Source: Aldrovandia affinis
Lineage: Eukaryota; Chordata; Actinopteri; Notacanthiformes; Halosauridae
Assembly: GCA_029706075.1 (NCBI GenBank)
Contig: JAINUG010000308.1
Location: forward strand, 310,001 to 374,000
Length of the DNA stretch: 64,000 nt
Direction of reading: 5' to 3'
Under the pieces are notes generated by a model that had not been told where the DNA came from, made no database searches, and saw nothing but the letters and a program-made list of their open reading frames with translations. This document shows, piece by piece, positions 10,801 through 23,318 of this stretch. A program made the position numbers and the translations under genes. Within the stretch, counting starts at the first letter, position 1; each line of letters starts with the position of its first letter.

Positions 10801-11386
10801 TGTGGCAGCCCAAGGGGCTGCACAAGGAAATGGCTGCCTGGCCTACAACACACGGGAGCCAGGAAACACTACATTTCCCAGCAGGCCACAGTCACACCAA
10901 AATCAAGTCAAGTGATGGGACTAATGACCAGCTGAAAGCCATTTCGAGGCCTATTTAAAGGGCTGATTCCCATTACACTTGGGGAGGAGTTGGAACGTGT
11001 TTGGGAAGGAGTTGAGTGTGTTGAAGGAGAGAGAAAGAGAAGCCTGTGAAGTCGTTGACCAGCCAGGATTTAGAGAGAGCGTGTTGGAGTGTTTTGTGTT
11101 TGACCGGATTGTTTGAGGACCCCCCTTTGGATTTTGATTACGGACTGGATTGTGGAACTGACTTGGATTTTGGAATTGGATTGGACATTGACAATGAGAT
11201 AAGGATTGCGGACTTTGTGTGGAGTTTGTTGTATTCCCCTGAAGACCCCACCCTTTGTTTTATGTTTGTCAGTATTCATTTAATAAATCATTGTTTTATT
11301 TTGAATACTGCCTCCTCCGTGTTCTTGAACTTACCTACGCCCTCTGCAAAGTCCGTGCGTGTCGCCCAACCCCTGGGGACACCACA
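10801..11386 (+). mobile_element. solo LTR, family 1, copy 1
   Basis: 586 bp, TGTGGCAGCCC...GGGGACACCACA, flanked by the 4-bp duplication ACGT. A TATA-like CTATTTAAAG lies at 10951 and a polyadenylation signal AATAAA at 11282, in the order expected of U3-R-U5. Four other copies occur at 19586, 23319, 54697 and 61764. No gag-pol sequence adjoins it. Open stretches inside it are non-coding LTR sequence. Confidence 0.9.
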
Positions 11387-11703
11387 ACGTGTTGTATCTT
11401 TATATTGTGTTCATCATGTAAAGAGGTTGTTCTGGGGGAAAACCATAAGCACCATTATTCATTGCAGTAACAGGTTTTTACGGTAGTGTTTTGAATTGAT
11501 CTCACCAGTGTGGTTTTGACATGGAAGTTTGAAGTTTGTGAAGATGAGTGTGCAGTTATGAATTTGTGTTTAGAGTTTTGGGAAATGGAGCATCATTTCA
11601 AGAAATGTGTCTTGGCAATAAATAAAAAAACATAATAAAAATAAATAAAAACGTGAATATACTGTATGCAAAATCTGCCACATTATAATGAAAATATGAA
11701 CTT

Positions 11704-12795
11704 TTAACATTTACATTTACATTTTAAGCATTTAGCAGACGCTCTTATCCAGAGCAAATTTTAACATTAAAATTATTTCTCCTGCACAGCAAAATTTGAA
11801 GTGTTAAAATCACAGCATTAGCATTCACTGAGTTACAGCGTTGAGTTTTTAGTGTTATTTTACCATGGATGTACACCTATATACGGGACATTTGAAGTGA
11901 TACAGGAATCACACTATATGTGCTGAAGCCTGGTATGGTGATGAAAGCCACAAAACATTGTCAAATCAAATCAAATCAAATCAAACGTATTTGTCTCACG
12001 CTTTTTACAAATACATTGTCACAGAACGCTTACGCTTTTCTCAATTCTTTACACACAGAAACTGGTACCATGGACACAATTATCAAAACCTAAAGCCTAT
12101 GTATCAATAAAAACTATTTCTGCCAAATTGTAAGCACATTTAACTTGTTCTCACACAAATTGCATTGTCAAATTAACTTTTTCCAAAACTCTAAACACAA
12201 TTCTTCTGATTAAGCACAATCTTCATAAATAAAAACTCTTGTGTTCACATGGAAAGAATTGCCATTCAGAATGCTAAACAATTGATCAATTAACCACACT
12301 CAATCCTCATAGTAGGTACAAACACTACTTGCCTAAATTATTCATTACTTATATATCAGTAATTACATTACATTACATTACAGGCATTTAGCAGACGCTC
12401 TTATCCAGAGCGACTTACAGGTTTAAGTAATCAGAGATGTAACACAGGTAAACTACAGGGGCACAGGTAAACTCCCCAAACTCATGAAATTAGGACAAGT
12501 TTGGTTGACCATGTGGTCAACCATGGTTTTACCTTCAGGGAAGCGTGGTAAAGAGTGCAGCCAAACTTCAGGTGCTTCATTGTTGCATCCATGACCTAGA
12601 CCTTCACAATTGAGAATAGGCATGTAATAGTACTGTAAATATTGGAGTAATCTCAACTTCGCTGTTCTTGTCTTTAGTTCTACCTTACAATACACTACTG
12701 ATTACTGTAGAATATGGTCAACTATTGCAAGTGAACCACAGTACCAATATGTATCATGTATGGGCCTGGGATCTGTAAGCTATTCCTATTTTGTT
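11704..12795. other. repeat debris: L2 tails and IS630-like 5' fragment
   Basis: A short L2-type tail (reverse strand) lies at about 11722-11758, and a longer one with ATTAC repeats at 12363-12420. A TCAAA microsatellite lies at 11964-11985. An IS630-like 5' end begins at about 12034 (TTTTCTCAATTCTTTACACA) and decays within 400 bp. No gene is supported. Confidence 0.65.
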
Positions 12796-13120
12796 ACAGT
12801 TTTTCTCAATTGCTTACACACTAAAATTGGAACTTGAAACGCAATCACTGAAACCTGAAACTCATGTACCAAATCCCTAAACCAAGTCTGCTAAATTGCA
12901 AGCACAATTTCTGCTTTACATTCAGTTTTCAATTCTAAATCACACTTTTGCAAAACACTACACACAGTTCTCGACATTAGGCACAACATTCAAAATTAAA
13001 ATCTCTTGTGTTCCTTTGGAAAGCAACGCCAATCAAAATGCCAAGCTTTATTTAGCAATTGGCAACACCCACTCCTCACAGGTTTAAACATTAGTTGCTT
13101 AATTGTTCACTTAGAAATCA

Positions 13121-14304
13121 GGGCCCGTATTCACAAATAATTTTATCTTACCACTAGGAGTACTTCTAAATCGCACTAAAACCTTTTAGTTAGGAGTCCC
13201 ACCTTAAAACCTATTCAGAAAGCTCCAAAGACCAACTCTTACTAAGGAATTCCTACAATTGTGAAACTAAGAGTGAGGGCGGGGTTGACGTCATTGCTAA
13301 GGATGACGTTGTTTCTCATGAACGAGCTTACTCAGAATGCCCACAGTGATTGGCTGATATAGGGGATGGGTCTCTCCCGCGCACGGATCAACCCCACGGT
13401 TCGGCACGCATATGATCCGCGGATTAATAGCTAAATTTAACCATCATAGAGAAATACAAATACAGCCGCTGTTATATAAACCATATATGTTTTGGTTTGC
13501 TTTGTTTTTCATACTAAATGCCTTTCTGGGAGGCATGTTTTTAGAAACGCCACCGAATTAAATAGAATTCAAACATTAGCGATCTTGTATTTTTTTATTA
13601 AATTAATTCAGGCATAAGACCACCCTAGTTATATCGCCTAAGGCGTACTGAATCTAAAAATGTATTTTGTGAAATTTTCGAATAAAGATTTAGTGAAATA
13701 ACTTACATTGAAAAACTGAAATTATCATTCATTCAATTCCTTGAGAATAGTTACTGGTAATATTTGGTGGAAACGCGCCTTTGGTCCCGTTATAATTTTT
13801 TTTGCTGATCCGAAAAATGATCCGATGCACCCCAATTATATTCTAATAAAGATTCTAAAATACAAATGTAGGCTACGTGTCACTGATTTAACATGAAACC
13901 AAGAATACTGACTAGTCAACTGGTTACATGTCTGCATCTCGTAAAAAATCAGCGGGTATCTATATATAATATTATAATACCCTCGCGATTGATGCGGTAC
14001 CTTTTTATGAGCTCTGTATCATTCAATATCTCCAGTGTTGATGCGATTGCGACAACGATTGCCGCCAGCAGCAGATTTTCGGATTGCCGTGAGTAGGTCT
14101 TTAGCGACTTAGAAGTCCTCTTGGCTGCTTCTAACTTCTCCTGGACTTAGGAGCTGTTTTTAGCTCTCAAACCCTTTGTGAAATACTCTTATCCCAAAAA
14201 TGTAGGACTCCTAAATTGACACACCCATTATTTTTGGGACTTGCTCCTAAATTCCGGAGTTACGACCAACTTTTACCCTTAAAATTCTTTGTGAATACGG
14301 GCCC
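13121..14304 (-). mobile_element. Harbinger-like element, copy B
   Basis: Same termini as copy A (GGGCCCGTATTCACAAA...) but inverted; interior similar over nearly the whole length, including the TELIKRYRLN-type segment. It lies inside the 5' region of IS630-like element 2, so it is the younger insertion. Confidence 0.8.
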
Positions 14305-14358
14305 AGAGCTTTAGCACTATAAAAAGGCCACAGGTGAGCTCTCCTATTTTGGAGGGAA

Positions 14359-15830
14359 ATGGACGTCAATGGTGAAGCAAGAGCTAGAGGTCAAGGAGTG
14401 AGAGTAAGAGGAGGAAGAGGAGGACGAGGACGAGGAAGGACAGTTGTCTCAGATGAGATCAGGGCCACATTGGTTGACCATGTGCTCAACCATGGATTGA
14501 GTATGAGGGAGGCTGGGCAGAGAGTTCAGCCCAACCTGAGCTGCTACACGGTTGCATTTATCATCCGTACATTCAGAAATTAGAACCTAGAATCTATACT
14601 ATGCTACTGCTATTTATGTATGTATACTGTAGTATACTGCAGTCCGACATATCAGTAGGCCTATGTCACTCAGTGATTGTTGGCCAATGTTACAGTAATG
14701 CCATTTCATATTGAATTTTTAATTTTTATTTTAGCTTACTGTAACCAATCATATCATATTTTTGGATCTTTTGCAGAATTGAGAGACGACCAGGCCATGG
14801 TCCGGCTGTTCACACCAGAACAGGAGATCACTATTGTGAACACGGTGGTGGCAAATACCTTCAGACTACGAGAAATCCAGAACCACATAATTGCAGACAA
14901 CACCATATTCAATAACATTCACCAGGTGGGCTTGTCTACATTGGACCGTGTATTACAGCACAACCAAATCTGGATGAAACAGGTCTACAGGGTGCCATTT
15001 GAGCGAAACTCAGAGAGGGTTAAAGAATAGCGCTATGAATATGTCCAAGTGAGTACTACACTGTGAATTTACTATCATATCAGCACTGTATAGACACATT
15101 ACAGTACTGTAATCCAGTGTATTGTGCTTCACCATATTGACTGCTCTAGGTCTATGTCTCATATTGTCTTGTTTTCTGTTTCAGAGAATCTTGGAGCTGG
15201 ATGCTGCTGCAATTCAGCACATTTATATTTTTATTGATGAGGCTGGCTTTAACCTAGCCAAATGAAGTGGACGGGGACGGAACATTATTGGCCACCGTGC
15301 CATTGTGAATGTCCCTGGACAGCGTGGAGGGAATATCACCATGTGCACAGCCGTTAGCCAGCAAGGCGTCCTCCATCACCATGCCAACCTTGCTCACCAC
15401 AACACCGCCCATCTCATCACATTCCTGGACACACTACATGGCATCCTCATTCCAGCCGAGCAGAGGGGTGACCAGAGCAGCCCAGGTATGTTGTCATCTG
15501 GGACAACGTGAGTTTCCATCGGGCTGCTCTGGTCCGCAACTGGTTCATCGACCACCCACAATTTATTGTTCCATACCTCCCACCATATTCCCCATTCCTA
15601 AACCCAATTGAAGAGTTTTTTCGGCATGGCGATGGAAGGTGTATGACCGCCATCCCCTCGCACACATGCCTCTTCTCCAAGCAATGGAGGATGCATGTGG
15701 TGAAGTTGATGTGGGGTCTGGATCCGTCAAGCCAGAAAATTCTTTCCCCGCTGTTTAGCCTGGGAGAACATTGCTTGTGATGTAGATGAGGTGCTGTGGC
15801 CAGAGCAAAATAGGAGGCAGGATGCAACCT
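14359..15830 (+). pseudogene. IS630/Tc1-type DDE transposase, broken, with likely introns
   Basis: Pieces in order: MDVNGEARARG with an Arg/Gly-rich basic start, then a helix-turn-helix region (IRATLVDHVLNHGLSMREAG); RLFTPEQEITIVNTVVANTF (14812 on) to RVPFERNSERVKE; ILELDAAAIQHIYIFIDEAGFNLAK with the first catalytic Asp; NVPGQRGGNITM; VVIWDNVSFHRAALVRNWF with the second Asp; and YLPPYSPFLNPIEEFF with the catalytic Glu. An intron is suggested at CAA|GTGAGT (about 15049) to TTTCAG (15184), joining YEYVQ to RILEL. Damage includes a TAG at 15028, a TGA after FNLAK and at least two frameshifts. This class of transposase cuts and pastes its own element at TA. It is not functional here. Confidence 0.85.
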
Positions 15831-16074
15831 CATTTCTTTTTGTGTTTTTGTGTTTAGATTTTTGAAAAAATTAGCCACTCTCTTTTCTTTTTTTTTTTAC
15901 AGAAAACCCTTTATCTTACTGAATGTTTTTCCTGGTTTTCTCCTGTTGGGTATGTAAAGTGTTACAAACAAAACACAAGTGTTCCAAAATACTGCATTTT
16001 GGAAAAAATATATAAATGTTTTTGTTACTGTATTGCATTTGTGTGTGTTTATTTATATATATTTGAGTAGATAT

Positions 16075-17044
16075 TGTGGCAGCCGCACGGAGGCATGCCG
16101 AGGGGTGGTGATTGAGGGGCGGTGCGTGGTGTCCCGCTGGCTCCACCCCCGGACCTTAATGGGAAGTCCGGGGCGGACGGAGCATACCTGTCCCAACTTT
16201 AATAATAATAAAGAGGAGATTAAAGATGTGCCTGTATCTCAAACAGGCGCAAAGTCCCGAATTAGGGAAACGCGTTGGTGAGTCATCATCTATGCCGTCC
16301 TCAGATGAGTCCTCCAGCGGCGTTTCCAATCATCTCGATCCTCCATGCATCTGGCTAGTTCGCCAGCATTTTCAGCTCCTACATTAGGAGCTCCGTCCAC
16401 GTATGTTGGTGTGGGACGCCCTCATAATCGATGCCCGTGTGTTGGTTCCCACAGCACCAGCTTGCTGGCTGGGAGCTCCCGGTGTCTCTGGCAATGACCG
16501 GCCAGTCTCATTCTTCTGACTGCTACTTTCTCACTCAGCCTTGGTAGCCCCCCATACAGATGCTTGTTGGTAACGTGCTCGTTCTGGTTGATGTTTAGTA
16601 CTACACGCAGCATTCTGGTGTAGCACCCATCCAGAGACTTCTGTAGGGTGGGCTTCAGGGTCCAGCTCTCACAGCCGTATAGCAGAACGGACTCCACGGT
16701 CGCATAGAAGTGAGTGGAGGATTACTAGAGAAAGCATTTATTTTGATTGACTACCTGGCTTGATTGTTTTTTTGACTGTTTTTGGATAACCCCCTGTGTG
16801 TACCAACTTTTTAGATTTACTGAGGAACTACCTGGCTTTACGACTTTTGGAAACGGACAATGACCACGATTACGGATTACGGATTACGGATTACGGATTA
16901 CGGATTTATCTTGCTGGCTTTACCCCCTACCCTTTTTGTGTTGATTCCCTTGAATAAACGAAGCATACTCCAATTTATATCGTTGTATGGTCATTTTATT
17001 ATTCATTGGCTGCGTTGTACACCAACACCCCTGATCCTGCCACA
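16075..17044 (+). mobile_element. LTR-like insertion (TGTGGCAG...CTGCCACA) in IS630-like element 2
   Basis: 970 bp bounded by TGTGGCAGCCGC and CCTGCCACA, with the 4-bp duplication ATAT at both sides (16071-16074, 17045-17048). An AATAAA lies near 16952. The middle (about 16275-16735) is an unrelated antisense LINE fragment, so it is itself composite. A run of five GATTACG units lies at about 16868-16906. Confidence 0.75.
16275..16735 (-). pseudogene. LINE reverse transcriptase C-terminal fragment
   Basis: The minus strand reads ESVLLYGCESWTLKPTLQKS, DGCYTRMLRVVLNINQ and RRMRLAGHCQRH, the usual C-terminal end of a non-LTR retrotransposon open reading frame. It is inserted in the LTR-like element and has no start. 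Confidence 0.8.
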
Positions 17045-17349
17045 ATATACATTACTGTAACAATCTTTTACAACCGGCTACAGTGTAACATTGAAAATGC
17101 AAAAGGCATAAACATACTGATAAGATATTCATAGTAGTGTTTTGTGTTAAGCAGATCAGTGTGTTGTTGGTTGGTAGAAAGATCTATTCATATGATACAG
17201 TGTGTGTTTTGAATGCAGTGTTTTCTTTTGCTAGAGATTTGTAGAGTTATGCATTTTGTGTTTGTGGTTTTGTGTTTTGTGTTTAGAGTTTTGAGAAAAT
17301 GAGCCAAAGATTCAGAAAACATGTGTAAACAATTGTGAAAAACTGTAAT

Positions 17350-18032
17350 GCAGTATACTGTCACATAACTTATTTTTCACAATTGAAAGACAACCAGCTG
17401 GTGTCTCTTCACAGCTGAGTAAAAGACGACTAATGTCAATATGGTGCTACAAAACGATGCCATTCGACTGAGGAAAATCCAAACTTGAATCATTGATGAC
17501 AACATCATAGTATTTCAATATGACATTGTCATCAATGATTAGCCTGGCCTGACAGGATAATGTACATTTTTTATTCTACATTAATGGTCTTCCTGTACAG
17601 ATCTACTGTATTGTCAGTATTCCCGTTCTGTTTGTCCCTATGCTATTTGTTGAAATGTGCAATACAAAACTGTATTTGAAAAAATATACTGTATATTTGA
17701 GTTCATACAGTAACAATCTAACTTCTAAGTGCAGAAGCCTGGTGTAAGTTTATAACATTTCAAATGCATTAGTGAAATGTTTAGATGTTCATAGCAGTGT
17801 TTTTCATTTATCACACCAGTGTGCAATTAGTTCTCGGTATAGTCTATTCATTTGATGTATGCGTGTGTCATTTTGGGTAAAAAGTGTAATTTTGAGAATT
17901 CACATAGTTTTGAGTGCATATTGCAAGAGGTTTGAGAAGTTTTGCCAAAATTGTTTTCTGATTGAGTTTTGTGTTTATAGTTGTGGGAAAGGTCATAGTT
18001 TCAGGAAACGTGTTTAAACAACGAAAAACTGT
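17350..18032 (+). mobile_element. IS630-like element 3, internally deleted remnant
   Basis: Carries a decayed LRKIQ...IIDDNII-type transposase piece near 17470 and the usual 3' sequence with GTGTGCAATTAGT, ending ACGAAAAACTGTAA at about 18030. A poly-C run of 18 follows at about 18066. Confidence 0.7.
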
Positions 18033-19016
18033 AACAAAAGAGAACTCAGGCCTAGATGGCCTAGACCCCCCCCCCCCCCCCCCAAGCAAGCCTAAGGCCA
18101 CAGTGGCAAGGAAAATCTCCCATGATGGAGAGTGTAGGGAGAAACCTTGAGAGGAACCAGACTAAAGGGGGGAGCCCTTCCTCTTCTGGCCAGCACAGGG
18201 TGTGTCCAAAAAAGACCTCAGGCTTCAGGGTCAGTCCAAAGGAGACGTCATCTGCACAGCAACAAAAATTCTCTATTGACTCTGTTAGCCATCAAGGTGT
18301 TCCATTGTAGGACACCTGACAGTGTCTTACATCTAACTCTCCAATGGAAATTTGGAATCAAGTATTTGCATTACTGTGATATTTTGTAATGTTTGCTAGT
18401 CGAAAACACATGAAAAAAAACTGGCTAAAGTTGACTCACCAACTTTATGGTGAGTCATGCTCCACTAAGAGGGAGAAATTGGTTGCATAAAACGTATTTC
18501 ATACAGCCAAATGGTTGTAGTTGGGCATAGCACTTAAAATTATTTGAACAGATTTAAGCTTGGAATGCTTGGTTTTAAACCTGCAGTCCGTTGTTTCGGA
18601 ACACATGCAGCAACCATAGTTCAAATCACAATGAATAATAAAAGTGGGAGGGGAGCGTTTTGAAAATGTTTTGAGTTACAAGAAATATCTGAAAACAAAA
18701 TGGCTGACTTAACTAAAATAAATTTACTTTTATCATTACAACCATTAAACTTTTTTTTTTACAAAAAATGCTTGAACAGCCTCTCTTTCATAATTGTGTA
18801 CCCTCTGATGTAGTGGCAGGTGACATGTGTACTGTTTAGCCCCAGTGATTGGACATGGAATGACCCATTGATTCTCACTAAGATTAGTGTGTGTGTGTGT
18901 GTTACAGTAATCACCATTACTCTTAAGCTTATTGTCACTGTTGAACCTGGGTGTGAGTCTAGAATCAGCATATCAACTATATTTTTTAGGGTGTGAGTGC
19001 TGGGGCAGTCCCCAGT
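18033..19016. other. repeat debris, no gene
   Basis: About 18100-18260 holds a dispersed fish repeat phrase (AAACCTTGAGAGGAACCAGA). A short GT run lies near 18890. No coding sequence is supported. Confidence 0.5.
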
Positions 19017-19068
19017 AGTGCTGAAGTCTAGCATCGTTCCTGGTAAAGAGATGCTAGACTTCAGCACT
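19017..19068. repeat. perfect 19-bp inverted repeat (hairpin)
   Basis: AGTGCTGAAGTCTAGCATC and its exact reverse complement are separated by 14 bases. It lies at the edge of a decayed Tc1 copy and could fold as a stem-loop. Confidence 0.9.
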
Positions 19069-19585
19069 AAAAATATTTGCACCCTTTCATGTTTTAAAAA
19101 AACTCACAAGTTTCTCTAAAATAAGTTGAAATTGAAGTATTTGGTCTCCACAATTCTTTATTTCACTGTTAATAGTACAGAAACTTTGTTTTTGATTCAG
19201 AACTTAACATATCCTTTTAAATCAGAAAAGAAACAAATGGCATTGACACAATTATTGATACCCTAGATTTACATAATATTTGATAGCACAGCCTTTGGAG
19301 AAAATACCTGCAATCAAGCACTTCCTATAGCCATTTACGAGATTCCTAGACCTCTCTACTGGCAGTTTGGCCCGCTCTTCTTCGAGCAATTGGTTTATCA
19401 GACGAAACAAAATAAAACAAGGTTGATGGAAATCAGTTATATCAGCGCAAGTACCACGATTTAAAAATAGGCTACAGTCTACTGCTAAAAACATTAACAT
19501 TAATCAGGGAAAAACAGCAGTGGCTGCAGTGTGTAGACGCCTTCAGACAGAAACCACAAAAGAGAGCGATTAAGTAGGTACATAC

Positions 19586-20112
19586 TGTGGTGTTCTTTGG
19601 AGTTGGGCAACACTCATAGACCTTTGCAGAGGGCTTAGGCAGTTAAATAACCCAGAGGAGGCAGTCACATAAACAAAACAATAATTTATTAGACAAATTC
19701 TGACAAACACAAAAAGGGTGGGTTCTTCGGGGAAATTCAAACACAAAGTCCACAATCCTTCTCTTTGTCATTATCCATGCTCCACAGTCCAAGTCTAATC
19801 CAGTTCCTCAATCCAGTCCAAAAGTCGATACACAAGCGGAGTCCTCAAAACAATCCAATTCCAAAACACAATCAGCAATCCCAAAAACAGTCTTCACAAC
19901 ACTCACCAATCTACTCCTTCCCAGTGTGACAGGAGTCAGTCCTTTAAATAGGCCTCCGAATGGCCTTCAGCTGTCCAGAGTCCAAATCACTTGACTTCGT
20001 TCAGGTGTGGAACTGCAGGCTGCTGGGAAATTTAGTTTTTTCCTTTCCAGTGGCTCTCAAGAATTAAAGAGGCAGGCCTTAATTTCCTCATCCTGCCCCT
20101 TTGGATGCCACA
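19586..20112 (-). mobile_element. solo LTR, family 1, copy 2
   Basis: 527 bp, TGTGGTGTTCT...GGATGCCACA, flanked by the 4-bp duplication ATAC (19582-19585, 20113-20116). Similar to the other family 1 LTRs in reverse orientation; no internal region. Confidence 0.88.
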
Positions 20113-20640
20113 ATACACAGAAGATACTAAGTTGGGGTAGCCTCATTAGCAACACATTACGTGTTTTTCATTCTTGCACTCGCAAATGGCAATTTAACAG
20201 GACTGAATGGCGGATATTCACCTATCAGAGCGATTACCTCTATTGTGTACTGAAAAGACAAAGTCCACAGGAAACAAACGCAATGAGTTAGCCTCTAGGA
20301 AACCATTACCGGCACAACCCAGGGAATCAGCTACCGGAGGTATCAGCTCTAAACCAAACATAATCATACAGTAAGTTAAGCATATCATGAACTGGCTAAA
20401 CTATAAAGCAAGAGTGGAACATACCTTAAGTGCCACGACCGCCATATCATGCCAAAACAAAGCAACGGGGGAAGAGTCAATGCCTGGTGTTACCTACCAT
20501 GATTCATCATGTTACCTAAATGAGATGTCATTTATAAAGGGGAAGTAAATGGGGAATATGAAACAACTTGCATTACCCGACTAACTTGATTAGTGGGTGT
20601 GTTCTTAAAGGAGACGTACCTACCTCTCCCTGCTACATGT
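20113..20640. other. no gene seen
   Basis: Sequence between the LTR and the next recognisable Tc1 piece; no coding or repeat family recognised. Confidence 0.5.
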
Positions 20641-21011
20641 GTTTTGGGTCATTGTCCTGGTGGAGGACCCATGACCTTCAACTGACACCCAGATTTCTGA
20701 GACTGGGTAGCACATTTTGCTCAAAAATGCCTTGGTAATCCTCTGATTTCATGATGGCCTTAAGGTTGACCTGGAGAGGTCTGGGGTAATGGTTTCAGCC
20801 CGTACCATATGCCGGACACTGAACAAGAAGGGCTTTATGTTTGAAGGCTAAGGAAGTCCCCACTGCTGAAAGAGAAACACAAGAAAGCTTGATTAATCGT
20901 AGCCAAGCCCACCTAAGCAAGCCTAAATTCTTCTGGGAAAATGTTCTGTGGACCAATTGAACCAAATTAGAGATCTTTGGCAATGCAGATCAGCACTTTG
21001 TTTACAGATGA

Positions 21012-21191
<180 letters not shown>

Positions 21192-21376
21192 TAACAATTC
21201 CATATTATCAACACTTCTTGACAATATTGCGAACTGTGGAAGCAGGAATGCCAAGATCTCTAGAGATGGTCTTATAGCCTTATGAACGCTTATGTTTTGT
21301 GATAATAGTGTTGCCTACATTTAAATAAATGAGCTGAGCAGCGATTATATTCTAAGCAATCTAATTAACTGGTAAC

Positions 21377-21741
21377 CATCCATCCATCCATCCATTGTCT
21401 AAGCCGCTTATTCCTGGTCAGGGTCGCGGGGGGGGGCTGGAGCCTATCCCAGCATGCGTTCCGGGCGAGAGGCAGGAATACACCCTGGACAGGTCGCCAA
21501 TCCATCGCAGGGCACACACACACCATTCATTCACACACTCATACCTACGGGCAATTTAGACTCTCCAATTAGCCTAACGTGCATGTCTTTGGACTGTGGG
21601 AAGAAACGGGAGTACCCGGAGGAAACCCACGCGGACACGTGGGAGAACAAAATCCAAAAAGAAAGGCCCCCGGCCTGGATTCGAACCCGAGACCTTCTTG
21701 CTGTGAGGCGACAGTGCTATCCACTGCACCACCGTGCCGCC
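21377..21741 (-). mobile_element. SINE-like retroelement with CCAT/ATGG tail, copy 1
   Basis: Bounded by the 11-bp duplication TAACTGGTAAC (21366-21376 and 21742-21752). In minus orientation it starts GGCGGCACGGTGGTGCAGTG, has a B-box-like GGTTCGAATCC, and ends in ATGG repeats. Nearly identical to the copy at 24028-24388, which is in the opposite orientation. Confidence 0.9.
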
Positions 21742-22165
21742 TAACTGGTAACCAGTTAATATTTAATCTGTTGTGTTGTGGAAGATCACAAGAAACATTT
21801 GCACACCAAAAGTATGTTTGTAAAGTTTTTAAATGGTCGTTTGATGCGCTTAGGAGAGGGGAGAGAGAAGTGCTGTGTTTGGGGCACAGTGTCAGAACAC
21901 TGCTTGCAACAAATGTTTTGCATCATAATTTCTCTTTGTTCATTCTGGAAACGTACTATAAATGTTGTCATAAAGCTGAGATCCATACATTGGAATAAAC
22001 TGTATTCAAGCAAATAAACAGTGTGAGGCAATTATTTGGAGCGCATTCTTTCTGGCCATGGTAAAATGTGATAATTGGTTGCTTTTCTACTAGATACGTA
22101 GATAATGTAGTTATGTCATTATGCTGCCACTTGCCACCAGAGGGCAGTGTTGGACTAGTTTTCAT

Positions 22166-22777
22166 TTCCTGATTGTGTTGTTATTGTCTTATTGTATTAT
22201 TTTCTGAGTGATTTCACCGGTCTCATTTTGTTTCTTATTTAAGCTGCCTGTTTTCTGTTATCATCACTTGTTATCATGTCTTGAAATGGTAGTTCCTAGT
22301 TTTTGCTGCTTCTGTGTCCGTGTTACCATTTCAGAGTATTTACTTTAGCTTTAAATTAACTTTGTTTATTGAAGGTTTCTTAAGTGTTATTGATTTTTCT
22401 GTTTGTTTATTTTCTCAGTGTTTATTTTTTACCTTTTGTTAGTTTGAGTTCCCCTGTTAATCTTTAATTCCTTTATTTAACTAAATGACAAGTTTGTTTG
22501 GATTCCTGTTTCCCATCTCGTCTCTGCACTTGGGTCCAGATTCCCTACTCTTGTTTCAAGCTATGATTGTTCTGATCAAATTAGACAATTTATGTTAATA
22601 TTTACAAACACTCCAATCGAATGTTGAGACTTAAGTTTAAGATTAGATTTTTAAGTAATAAAACCAAACCATAACTTAATTATTTTTCCCCAGAAAGCAT
22701 GATAACAACCAGCCATCCAAGTTTTAAACTAAATGCTACGGGTTGAAGCCAAAATTAAGTATTATTACTAGGCTATA
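22166..22777. other. AT-rich sequence, no gene
   Basis: Pyrimidine-rich, AT-rich tract that may be an old LTR or LINE flank; no ends or coding region could be defined. Confidence 0.45.
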
Positions 22778-23318
22778 CAGGGTCTGAAATTAGCACCTGA
22801 CCACCTGCCAAATGCGGGTGGATTGTGTCAGTGTCGGGTAAACAGAACCAATTTACCAGACACATTGTCGTGTAGAAATCAAGCTGCCAAAAAATACATG
22901 CATGTTTACGCGGTTACAGCAATCACAGAATACGAGACTTCAACTCCCACAAATCCTCGCGATCGTTAGGCAACTCTGATTGGACATGTCTGTGGTCTGC
23001 TTTCGTCGCCAGTCGTAACACCTGACTAGTGGCGGGCATTACGGTTCCTTTCAGGGACACGGATCCTTTGACTCAGTTCCCTAAAAGGATTAGTTCGCGG
23101 ATTTGTTCACCAGTTCCTTCGCTGCTATCGTTCAGACTGCTGCGAAGGAGAACGAGAGTTATGCAGTAACTGGGTCCGAAATATTGTTTACCTGAGTCCA
23201 TCATTCAATTTATATTACGATGAATTTTAAGGGACTGTGTATCAATAGGATAAATAAAAACAATAAAAGCATAATATCAACAACAATTATATTTAATTGG
23301 TAACATGGAACAAACAGC

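Larger units (their letters stand above)
9016..11630 (+). mobile_element. IS630-like element 1, split by two solo LTRs
   Basis: The 5' terminal repeat CAGTTTTTCTCAATCGCTTA follows a TA at 9014-9015. The start of a transposase (MDLQIPESRGRG) appears at 9402. An LTR at 9513-10411 interrupts it. The transposase C-terminus resumes at about 10478 as IRHSR-FLPRCLARANIA and DVDENLWP, typical of IS630/Tc1-type DDE proteins in fish. A second LTR sits at 10801-11386. The 3' end is decayed, so the right limit is approximate. Confidence 0.7.
12797..17345 (+). mobile_element. IS630-like element 2 with nested Harbinger-like and LTR insertions
   Basis: Terminal repeats CAGTTTTTCTCAATTGCTTA at the left and GTTTACACAT/GTGAAAAACTG-type sequence at the right are flanked by TA on both sides (12795-12796, 17346-17347). 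Without the two nested insertions the element is about 2.4 kb. It holds a broken transposase at 14359-15830. Confidence 0.85.

Noticed and set aside
11046-11486. Open frame of 146 codons
   Set aside because: It lies within the family 1 solo LTR across its R/U5 and polyadenylation region and is not conserved as protein in the other LTR copies.
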